DNA from: SIG307 sp045596385
Lineage (GTDB): Bacteria > Bacillota > Clostridia > Lachnospirales > Lachnospiraceae
NCBI GenBank assembly: GCA_045596385.1
Contig: JAZOCC010000012.1
Location: 25,474-89,473, forward strand
DNA: 64,000 nt
Reading direction: 5' to 3'
Below are positions 56,801 to 64,000 of this stretch, in pieces. A program made the position numbers and the translations under genes. The notes under the pieces are model-generated. The model saw only the letters and a program-made list of their open reading frames with translations. It did no database searches and had not been told where the DNA came from. The first letter of the stretch is position 1, and each line of letters starts with the position of its first letter.

Positions 56801-58621
56801 TTATCCCTCCAAAGCCTTTCCAAACTGGGTCTCATACAGCTCCGCATAGGTGCCGCCGGCCTTTACAAGCTCTGAATGTACACCGCGCTCCGCAATGACA
56901 CCGTCTTTGATTACCAATATCTCGTCTGCCGCAAGTATCGTGGACAAACGATGTGCAATCAGAATACTGGTTCTGGAATGGATAATCGGGTCGATAGCAT
57001 CCTGAATCTTGCTCTCGGAGATGGAATCAAGCGCCGAGGTTGCCTCATCAAATATAAACAGCGCCGGATTCTTTAACAATACACGGGCAATGGAAATACG
57101 CTGTTTTTCGCCGCCGGAAAGTTTTAATCCTCTATTTCCTACGACCGCATCCAGACCCTTTTCCTGATTCTGTATAAACTCGTAAATGTTTGCCTTTTTA
57201 CATGCTTCGATTAACTCTTCTTCCGTTGCATCCGGCTTTGCATACAACAGATTCTCGCGAATCGTGCCGTTAAACAAATAAGTTTCCTGACTGACGATAC
57301 CGATATTTTCCCTCAGAAAATCCAGATCAAGCTTCCGCACATCCACGCCGTCAAAGGTCACCTGACCGCCACACACATCATACAGACGCGGAATCAGATT
57401 GATGATGGTACTCTTACCGGAGCCGGAGGGTCCCACAATGGCAATACTGTTTCCGCTCTTTAATTCAAAATTGATATCCTTTAAAATCTTCCGTTCCGGA
57501 GTATAAGAAAATTCTACATTACGGAATTCCACGTTACCTTCCGCCTTCGCCGGAGTAACAGCATCCTCCGCATTCTGAATCTCCACCGGCATATCGAAAT
57601 ACTCAAAAATACGGGTGAACAATGCCATGGAGCGAATCCACTCCACCTGGATATTAAGTAAAGAATTTACCGGTCCGTACATTCTTCCGAGAAGAGCCAC
57701 CAACACGGTAATATCACCTACGGAAAGATCGGCATCATATTTCATCATAAGAATACCGCCCACCAGGTACAAAAGCATCGGTCCCACACTGGAAAAGGTA
57801 TTGATGACTACCCGGAACCAACGTCCCGCCATACTCTCCTTGATATGTAGTCCAATCATCTGCTTATTTGCCTTCTCATAACGGTCGTACTCGTACTCTT
57901 CCTTACCGAACAGCTTCACCAAAAGCTGGCCGCTGACGGATAAGGTCTCGTTTAGAATACCATTAATCTTATCATTGCATTCCTGGGCTTCACGTGTCAG
58001 CGTCCACCGGGTTTTTCCCGCCCATCTGGTCGGAATCGTGAACAACGGAATCACAAGAACGCCCACCGTTGCCAGAATCCAGTTCTCCCGGAACATAATC
58101 ACAACCGCACAGATTAAGGTAATGGAATTGGACAAAATCGAGGTAAAAGTACTGGTAATCACACGTTCCACGCCGGAAATATCGCTGGTCATACGGGTGA
58201 TAATATCTCCCTGATTGTTGGACGTAAAAAAGTTCTGGGACATTTTCTGCAGATGCTTAAACATCTTATTGCGAATGTCAAAGGTGATATGCTGGGCAAT
58301 CCAGTTGTTCAAATAACTCTCTCCCACCTGAATCAGGTTGGAACCGAGACTGACGCCCAACGATGCCACAATCAGGATAATCAGCATCTTCATGTTCTTT
58401 CCGATTAATCCTTCATCAATAATGCGTCCCGTCAAAACCGACGGCAAAAGCCCCAGTACCGAGGACAACACAATACAGCCCAGCACAATCAACAGTTGTT
58501 TCCAATACGGCAGCAAATAAGAAAAAATACGTTTTAACAACGGCAGAGTAACCTTTGGCCGGTTCGCCTTTTCCTCTTCCGTTAAATATCCACGCCCCAT
58601 CGGGCCTCCCATCGGTGGCAT
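56801..58621 (-). CDS. ABC exporter, fused membrane and ATPase domains
   Basis: The 606-residue half-transporter has a Gly/Pro/Met-rich N-terminus (MPPMGGPMGRG), six transmembrane helices (about 30-330) and an ATPase domain with Walker A GPSGSGKST, Q-loop VSQETYLF, signature LSGGEKQRISIARVL and Walker B LFIFDEATSALD. It works as a homo- or heterodimer exporting drugs, lipids or peptides. ATG at 58619-58621 has AGAGGAG upstream; the 32-codon longer start is rejected. Operon with MATE and XRE genes. Confidence 0.93.
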   Translation of the reverse strand: MPPMGGPMGRGYLTEEEKANRPKVTLPLLKRIFSYLLPYWKQLLIVLGCIVLSSVLGLLPSVLTGRIIDEGLIGKNMKMLIILIVASLGVSLGSNLIQVGESYLNNWIAQHITFDIRNKMFKHLQKMSQNFFTSNNQGDIITRMTSDISGVERVITSTFTSILSNSITLICAVVIMFRENWILATVGVLVIPLFTIPTRWAGKTRWTLTREAQECNDKINGILNETLSVSGQLLVKLFGKEEYEYDRYEKANKQMIGLHIKESMAGRWFRVVINTFSSVGPMLLYLVGGILMMKYDADLSVGDITVLVALLGRMYGPVNSLLNIQVEWIRSMALFTRIFEYFDMPVEIQNAEDAVTPAKAEGNVEFRNVEFSYTPERKILKDINFELKSGNSIAIVGPSGSGKSTIINLIPRLYDVCGGQVTFDGVDVRKLDLDFLRENIGIVSQETYLFNGTIRENLLYAKPDATEEELIEACKKANIYEFIQNQEKGLDAVVGNRGLKLSGGEKQRISIARVLLKNPALFIFDEATSALDSISESKIQDAIDPIIHSRTSILIAHRLSTILAADEILVIKDGVIAERGVHSELVKAGGTYAELYETQFGKALEG

Positions 58622-58692
58622 AAAAAACTCTCCTCTCTTCTTTCGTTTTTCTTCGTTGGCTCGCACTTCGCGCTCTCTGCTCCCGTATCGTT

Positions 58693-60075
58693 TTACACTT
58701 CGTTCCCCTGTCCCCAATCATCTCTTGTAATATTATTGAGCCATTTTCCGCTCTTATAATGCCGGATGACCCACGGCCATTTTACAAACTCATCGGTACA
58801 AAGCAGGAAATACACTACCATTACCGGCCATTTAAACACAAAGGCCGCCAAACATCCCAACGGTATGGCGTAACACCACATATCGATGGTATCGCAGATA
58901 AAGCCGAATTTGCTGTCGCCGCCCGCACGGAAAATTCCCGCAATTAGGGACGTGTTCACTGCCGTTCCGGATATGTAATAGGAATTGATAATCAGCATCC
59001 ATTTCAAATATCCCAGCGCCGTCGGCGTCAGTCCCGAAAACGTAGCGGAATACCACAACACCGCCGGAGACGCCGCAAGCACGATAAGGCCGCCGATGAT
59101 ACCGCTGATGACCGTCAGCTTCATCATCTTTTTCGCTCCGGACTTTGCGCCCTCTAAATCATTCTCTCCGATAATCTTGCCGATCAGGACACCTCCCGCA
59201 CTGGCAATGCCGTAACAGAAAATCGTACCGAAATTACGCACCACCACCGCAACCGCATTGGCCGCCACCGCATCATCGCTGATATTCCCGATAATCGCCG
59301 CATACATGGAAAAGGCCACGCCCCAGACGATATCGTTTCCCAGTGCCGGCAGGGACAAACGTACAAAGTCTTTAAACAGCACCTTGTTTTTAATAAACAT
59401 ATAAGAAAGCTTCAGCTTCACATCCTTACTGAAGGACGAAACAACAAAGCACCCGATGAGTTCAATGACTCGTGAAGTCGAAGTAGCAATCGCCACACCC
59501 AGAACACCCAGCCTCGGTGCTCCGAATAAACCATAAATAAATACCGCATTTAAAAATACGTTTAAAAGGAAGGTCATAATATTTAACACACTGCAAATCG
59601 CCACCCTCTCTATGCTTCGGAGTACCGCCAAATACACTTCGATGATTCCCCAACAAAAGTAGCTGATACTGATGACGCGAAGATACTCCGCCCCCAGCTC
59701 AATGAGTCGGTCATTCTTTGTAAACAGCCACATCATCTGCTTCGGAAAAATCGCCGCACACAACGCAAAGGCGGTACAGAACATCATAGAAAACCGCATG
59801 GCAATTCCCTGCACCACATTAATTGCCTTCATATCCTTTTTGCCGTAATACTGGGCACAAAGCATGGTAATCCCGGTTCCCAATCCGTAAAACACGGAGA
59901 ATAGAATGTTCGCATACTGGGAGGCCAGAGACACGGCGGATATGGAATCCTGATCCACCGCACTGAGCATGATAACATCGGCAGAACTTACCATGGAACT
60001 CAACAGATTCTGTATTAAAATCGGAAGCACCAGCTTCCAGATTTGGCTGTAAAAGGCATCTTTTGTTTTGGTCAT
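58693..60075 (-). CDS. MATE-family multidrug/organic-cation exporter
   Basis: The 460-residue protein has 12 transmembrane helices in two similar halves, beginning WKLVLPILIQNLLSSMVSSADVIMLS (helix 1) and, in the second half, FVRLSLPALGNDIVWGVAFSMYAAIIG. It is a Na+- or H+-driven exporter. ATG 60073-60075 has AGAGGAA six bases upstream; longer starts are not supported. It is 71 bp from the ABC exporter gene, so both are probably co-expressed. Confidence 0.93.
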   Translation of the reverse strand: MTKTKDAFYSQIWKLVLPILIQNLLSSMVSSADVIMLSAVDQDSISAVSLASQYANILFSVFYGLGTGITMLCAQYYGKKDMKAINVVQGIAMRFSMMFCTAFALCAAIFPKQMMWLFTKNDRLIELGAEYLRVISISYFCWGIIEVYLAVLRSIERVAICSVLNIMTFLLNVFLNAVFIYGLFGAPRLGVLGVAIATSTSRVIELIGCFVVSSFSKDVKLKLSYMFIKNKVLFKDFVRLSLPALGNDIVWGVAFSMYAAIIGNISDDAVAANAVAVVVRNFGTIFCYGIASAGGVLIGKIIGENDLEGAKSGAKKMMKLTVISGIIGGLIVLAASPAVLWYSATFSGLTPTALGYLKWMLIINSYYISGTAVNTSLIAGIFRAGGDSKFGFICDTIDMWCYAIPLGCLAAFVFKWPVMVVYFLLCTDEFVKWPWVIRHYKSGKWLNNITRDDWGQGNEV

Positions 60076-60151
60076 AACGTATTCCTCTTGAATTTCTTCT
60101 ATGCAGGAGTGCCTCGTTATCTCAATGCTCACTTTGCCTGCACGCACACTA

Positions 60152-60174
60152 AGGGGCGGTACAAGCCCGCCCCT
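60152..60174 (-). promoter_or_regulatory. GC hairpin in the MATE leader
   Basis: AGGGGCGG / CCGCCCCT (60167-60174 with 60152-60159, 7-nt loop) without a U-tract, between the MATE promoter and its ribosome site. Confidence 0.45.
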
Positions 60175-60187
60175 GTCCTTACTCTTC

Positions 60188-60216
60188 ATTGTATCATAGC
60201 TACGCCGTTCAAACAA
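60188..60216 (-). promoter_or_regulatory. possible promoter of the MATE-ABC-XRE operon
   Basis: Minus strand: TTGTTT (60211-60216), 17 bp, TACAAT (60188-60193). Confidence 0.5.
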
Positions 60217-60287
60217 GCCCTTAGCTGCATGTATGTTACATGTTTTTTCACTGATTCGCATGCTTCATCCTGCACATCGTCTGTACT

Positions 60288-62360
60288 CTACCGCTTTTCG
60301 CTTTCCTCCACGACCTTTGCCTGCACATCGGACGGTGCCGCCTCATAACGGGTAAATTCGTAGGAATAATCGCCGATACCCATAGTCATGGAACGCAGGT
60401 CTGCGGAATAACCGCAAAGCTCCGCCATCGGGATCTCCGCCACAATTTCCTGCTTGTTATTGTGCAGGGCATTCATACCGTACACACGACCTCGTCTGCG
60501 GTTTAAGTCCCCCATAATCTCACCGGTGTACTTCTCCGGTACCACAATCTTCAAGGTTGCAATCGGCTCCAAAAGAATCGGTGTCGCACTTAAAATACCG
60601 TCCTTAAAAGCCTGACAGGTAGCGGTCTTAAAGGCCATTTCCGAAGAGTCCACATCGTGGTATGAACCGCCGGTTAACGTTGCCTTAATACCTACCACCG
60701 GATAGCCCGCCAACGGTCCTTCCTTTACGCTGTCCGCAATTCCCTTTTCCACCGCCGGGAAAAAGTTCTTCGGCACCGCCCCGCCGAATACGTTTTCATG
60801 GAATTCAAAAGACTCCTCCAAATTTCCGGACGGTTCGAAATCAATGATAACGTGACCGTACTGTCCATGTCCGCCGGACTGCTTTTTATACTTATGCTCT
60901 GCGGTTACTTTCTTACGAATGGTCTCACGGTACGCCACGCGCGGCTTAAGAAGCTCCATTTCCACCTTATACCGCGCAGCAATCTTACTGGCGGTTACTT
61001 CAAGGTGCTGCTCTCCCAGGCCATACAAAAGCGTCTGGCGGTTTTCCGGGTCGTTTACCACCCTGATGGTCAGATCCTCCTCCATCATACGGGCAACCGC
61101 CTGAGACAGCTTATCCTCGTCGCCCTTATTCTTTGCCCGGTACGCGCGATACTCATACGGCACGGAGGTCTTCGGCGGATCATAAATTACAGGTGTTTCC
61201 TTCTCCGTCAGGGAATCTCCGGTCAAAGTCTCGGTCAGCTTTGCCACCGCACCGATATCTCCAGCATACAATTCCTTTACCTCATATTGGGTCTTGCCCC
61301 GTAATACATACAACTTTGCAATCTTTTCTTCGCACTCTCTGTTCGGATTATATACCGTATCCCCGGCCTTTAAAATACCGGAGCAAACCTTCACCAAGGA
61401 AAATCTTCCGAGGAACGGGTCCGCAATCGTCTTAAACACCTTCGCCGTCATCGGCTTATTTGCATCGTAATCCGCCGCAAAGGTATTGTCGGTCTTTGTA
61501 TTGATACCGACCAGGACACACTTATTCGGAGACGGGAAGTACTTCTCCACCGCCTGCAACAGCATGGTCGTGCCTTGTGCATGAAGGCCGGAGCCACACA
61601 GTACCGGAACGACAGTACAATCGATGACACTGCTTCGAAGTGCCGCGGAAATCTCCGTTACGGTAAACTCCTCGCCGTTAAAATACTTTTCCATCAAAGC
61701 TTCGCTGGTCTCCGCTACCGCTTCCATCAAAAGTTCCCTGTATTTATCTACGTACTCCTTGGAATAATCCGGTATCGGACATTCATTGTATTCACTGTTC
61801 TTTGTAAAACGACGGCCCGCCATCTTTACCACATTGACAAAGCCTACAAACTTCTCGTTTTCACGAATCGGAGAATGGAAGGGTGCAATCCGTTTTCCGT
61901 ATCGTTCGGTCAAATCCTCCACAACCTGACGGAAGCTGGCATTGTCCACATCCATATCGGTCACAAAGAAAATACGCGGAATCTTATAACGCTCACAAAG
62001 CTCCCATGCCTTTTCCGTTCCGACTTCGATACCCTTTCTGGCAGAAACCACAATCACTGCCGCATCACAGGCACTGACCGCTTCCTCCACTTCTCCCACA
62101 AAATCAAAATATCCCGGCGTATCTAAGAAATTAATCTTAATATCCTCCCAAATCACCGGCACCACCGAGGTACTGACAGAGCATAACCGCTTCGCCTCCT
62201 CCCTGTCGTAATCACTGATGGTATTTCCTTCCTCTACCTTGCCCTGACGGGTGGTCAATCCCGTGGTAAACGCAATCGCTTCCACAAGTGTTGTCTTACC
62301 CGCACCGCCGTGTCCCAACACAGCCACATTTCTAAGCTTCTCGTATTTGTAAGTATCCAT
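60288..62360 (-). CDS. EF-G-like translational GTPase (FusA2 type)
   Basis: The 690-residue protein has all EF-G domains: G domain (1-280), OB domain II, domains III-V. The P-loop is GHGGAGKTT (16-24) and switch II is DTPGYFDF (80-87), with Tyr84 where canonical EF-G has the catalytic His. The G4 motif NKMD reads TDMD (134-137). Such EF-G paralogues are a known side family (EF-G2) that bind ribosomes but often have reduced GTPase or other roles. ATG 62358-62360 has GGAGG five bases upstream. Single gene. Confidence 0.9.
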   Translation of the reverse strand: MDTYKYEKLRNVAVLGHGGAGKTTLVEAIAFTTGLTTRQGKVEEGNTISDYDREEAKRLCSVSTSVVPVIWEDIKINFLDTPGYFDFVGEVEEAVSACDAAVIVVSARKGIEVGTEKAWELCERYKIPRIFFVTDMDVDNASFRQVVEDLTERYGKRIAPFHSPIRENEKFVGFVNVVKMAGRRFTKNSEYNECPIPDYSKEYVDKYRELLMEAVAETSEALMEKYFNGEEFTVTEISAALRSSVIDCTVVPVLCGSGLHAQGTTMLLQAVEKYFPSPNKCVLVGINTKTDNTFAADYDANKPMTAKVFKTIADPFLGRFSLVKVCSGILKAGDTVYNPNRECEEKIAKLYVLRGKTQYEVKELYAGDIGAVAKLTETLTGDSLTEKETPVIYDPPKTSVPYEYRAYRAKNKGDEDKLSQAVARMMEEDLTIRVVNDPENRQTLLYGLGEQHLEVTASKIAARYKVEMELLKPRVAYRETIRKKVTAEHKYKKQSGGHGQYGHVIIDFEPSGNLEESFEFHENVFGGAVPKNFFPAVEKGIADSVKEGPLAGYPVVGIKATLTGGSYHDVDSSEMAFKTATCQAFKDGILSATPILLEPIATLKIVVPEKYTGEIMGDLNRRRGRVYGMNALHNNKQEIVAEIPMAELCGYSADLRSMTMGIGDYSYEFTRYEAAPSDVQAKVVEESEKR

Positions 62361-62448
62361 AGCAACCTCCATTCCGTTATAACGGTTCCCTTCTCAAACC
62401 TACTACAACTGCAACATGATGTTTTGCCATTTCTTAACACCTACTTAT

Positions 62449-62477
62449 ATTTTACTAAACATTCAGAGGTTTTACAA
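62449..62477 (-). promoter_or_regulatory. promoter of the EF-G-like gene
   Basis: Minus strand: TTGTAA (62472-62477), 17 bp, TAAAAT (62449-62454). Confidence 0.6.
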
Positions 62478-62508
62478 CAGTTTTCTGTTATTTTTAAAAT
62501 ATATTTTC

Positions 62509-63780
62509 TTATTTATCGGACAAATCCACATATACTTCCTCGTTGTCCAAAGACCAGAATATAATAGTCAGGTAATTCTTCTCCGGTGTAGGTCTTAACA
62601 TATCTACTCTGAAAAAGTCTTCCTGTACCGATTTCAACTGAAACACAACCCGTTCCCCCGAATAGTGATCCTCAAGAAGTTCCGAATAGTTCACGTAAAA
62701 ATCAGAAAGTGTCTTCGTGACCGCCCTCTTTTCCACAGAACCGGTCCGGATTGCGATGCTTTTAATCTCATATTCGCACTCATCCAGCAGACTCTCTACA
62801 TCAAACTCCCCATCATACTCTTTTATATCCAAATTGATGCTATGTATCTTCATATCCAGTTCAACCTTCTCCGGCAAACCATACTCCTTTGCCAGACGGT
62901 CTCCCAACTTCTCTTCCAGCCGCTTTTCTGCAATAAGGCTTTCCTTAAAGTCATCCTTAATTACCCTTGTATGGCTTTCATCCAGTTCCAAAGATAACAG
63001 TGACTCTTTCAAAAGAGGGGTGCTTACACCATAATACACGGAAACATAATCCTTTTCCCCTATTTCCATTTCCGCAAAGTGCCGCTCTCCGTAGGTCTCC
63101 TTCAAGTACTTCTCGATAATCACCCGGTCCGCTTCTGTCGTTTTCTTTATCTCCCGTTTCTCCGCAACCAAATAAATCAAAGACGGAATCAAAATAAGTG
63201 CCGCCAAAGAAATTACAATCCCCTTCACCAACCGTTTATTTTTCTCGCTAAAGCTTCGACGTTTTTTTACAGTATAAATAATCTGGAAAATCAGAATAAC
63301 CGGATAAATCGGAATAATGCTTCCCAATCCAAAAGCAATCACAAAGGCCTCAAAGCCGTAATACATGTAGCTGTCAAAAAAGCCAAAATCTATGCCGAAA
63401 ATTACCGACCAAACCAAATACAAATACGGTACAAAGCTCACAAGATACAGAACGAAAGATTTTCCTGCTTTGCCCTCGGACACATCCTCCGTTTTCCCCT
63501 TTTTCTTACTTCCTACCTTGTCCAGAAAATAATACATCGGATACCCGAGACTGAACAAGCAAAGCGCAATTCCAAGAGGATTCAGTTCCACAATCACCGT
63601 GTCAAACCAAAAATCCGCCAACGGCTGTATCAATTCAAAAGCATCCCAATATCCGGTCTCCCGACCGTCCAAAATGTAATTTACCACACCCCATACAAGG
63701 AATACTGCATAGGGAACCAGGGATAAATAAAACAGAATCTTCTTCACCGTACTCTTTTTGTCTTTTTCATTTGTTTCCAT
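62509..63780 (-). CDS. 423-residue membrane protein of unknown function
   Basis: Polar N-terminus, then about five hydrophobic segments (near 15-33, 55-80, 110-130, 135-165, 190-210), followed by a soluble C-terminal half of about 210 residues that is rich in Lys/Glu and beta strands (RHFAEMEIGEKDYVSVYYG; LGDRLAKEYGLPEKVELDMKIHSI). AGGAG precedes the ATG. No motif recognised. The tail may be extracytoplasmic. Confidence 0.75.
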   Translation of the reverse strand: METNEKDKKSTVKKILFYLSLVPYAVFLVWGVVNYILDGRETGYWDAFELIQPLADFWFDTVIVELNPLGIALCLFSLGYPMYYFLDKVGSKKKGKTEDVSEGKAGKSFVLYLVSFVPYLYLVWSVIFGIDFGFFDSYMYYGFEAFVIAFGLGSIIPIYPVILIFQIIYTVKKRRSFSEKNKRLVKGIVISLAALILIPSLIYLVAEKREIKKTTEADRVIIEKYLKETYGERHFAEMEIGEKDYVSVYYGVSTPLLKESLLSLELDESHTRVIKDDFKESLIAEKRLEEKLGDRLAKEYGLPEKVELDMKIHSINLDIKEYDGEFDVESLLDECEYEIKSIAIRTGSVEKRAVTKTLSDFYVNYSELLEDHYSGERVVFQLKSVQEDFFRVDMLRPTPEKNYLTIIFWSLDNEEVYVDLSDK

Positions 63781-63875
63781 AAACTCCTACCTCACTTTCA
63801 TAACCATTATACGCCACATTACGCAAAAGCGCAACCTTCCCGATACGGCTGGCACTCACCCGCAAAATGAAAAGT

Positions 63876-63930
63876 TAAATTCCATTCTTGCCCCCAGATG
63901 TGGAATTTAGTCTTACATAAGTGGAATTAA
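63876..63930. promoter_or_regulatory. repeated operator-like motif upstream of the right-edge gene
   Basis: TAAATTCCA (63876-63884) is an exact inverted copy of TGGAATTTA (63901-63909), and TGGAATTAA (63922-63930) is a third, near-identical half-site. They precede the start of the plus-strand gene at 63990. Confidence 0.45.
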
Positions 63931-63989
63931 CTCTTTCACACATATGATATGATGGTGTTAATGATTGGACAGCGGAGATAGGAGGCATT

Positions 63990-64000
63990 ATGTCAAACTT
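63990..64000 (+). CDS. start of a plus-strand gene cut by the right edge
   Basis: ATG at 63990 follows AGGAGG by four bases and encodes Met-Ser-Asn before the window ends. Nothing can be said about its product. Confidence 0.55.

Noticed and set aside
60152..60174. T-box-like ACCGCCCC motif in the MATE leader
   Set aside because: Only a few bases match, the gene is not an amino-acid gene and the rest of the T-box architecture is missing.
60076..60261. 62-residue extension of the MATE protein
   Set aside because: It contains the promoter and a GC hairpin; no membrane helix or ribosome site supports it.

Overview
The window looks like a chromosome segment of a low-to-mid GC, Gram-positive gut anaerobe of the Clostridia, most likely Lachnospiraceae. 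The reasons are strong Shine-Dalgarno sequences before almost every gene, sigma-A promoters (TTGACA-17-TATAAT), a CIRCE heat-shock element, indolepyruvate:ferredoxin oxidoreductase, Na+-coupled transport, CotH-type surface lipoproteins and DUF2812/PadR and WYL regulators. No phage, insertion sequence, CRISPR array or rRNA was recognised. Most genes lie on the minus strand.

Region by region. 1-8.1 kb: a MerR-methyltransferase fusion (cut by the left edge), pyrE, two tandem cytidine-deaminase-fold genes, an archaeal-type aspartyl-tRNA synthetase behind a structured RNA and a possible leader peptide, an XRE/membrane-protein pair, and a MarR-flavodoxin pair. 8.2-13.5 kb: a GH16 glucanase lipoprotein, WYL regulator-pyrK-pyrD, two tRNA genes (Thr-CGT, Pro-CGG) and a DegV protein. 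13.6-26.1 kb: PadR-DUF2812 behind a phased operator array, an orphan sugar-binding lipoprotein, htpG under a CIRCE element, a GH13 isoamylase homologue that has lost its catalytic residues, an ABC-F protein with one degenerate ATP site, a cell-wall amidase and a sodium:solute symporter. 26.2-33.1 kb: iorA-iorB-paaK-ACT-amidohydrolase, with a divergent acyl-CoA synthetase. This is a coherent set for fermenting aromatic amino acids to aryl-acetates through CoA thioesters. 33.4-41.8 kb: a HerA-like ATPase, two tandem CotH-domain carbohydrate-binding lipoproteins and a GH36 alpha-galactosidase. 41.9-47 kb: a two-component system with an FtsX-type ABC exporter whose promoter carries likely response-regulator boxes.

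48.2-56.8 kb is an accessory island, partly more AT-rich than its surroundings. It holds an ORF6N/phospholipase-D-like fusion with its own XRE gene, a lipoprotein, a MerR regulator and many very small proteins. It also holds a 287-residue XRE protein whose helical C-terminal domain recurs in a second gene lacking the DNA-binding domain, an arrangement reminiscent of peptide-sensing RRNPP regulators. 56.8-62.4 kb: an EF-G-like GTPase, a MATE exporter, an ABC exporter and an XRE regulator. The right edge has a membrane protein and the first codons of a plus-strand gene.

The most unusual observations are the GH13 pseudoenzyme, a roughly 88-bp two-hairpin repeat present twice with compensatory base changes, the CIRCE element built into the 3' end of the gene upstream of htpG, the ABC-F protein with one coherent degenerate ATP site, and the XRE/HTH-less paralogue island. 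All calls are from reading the sequence; no database search was possible.
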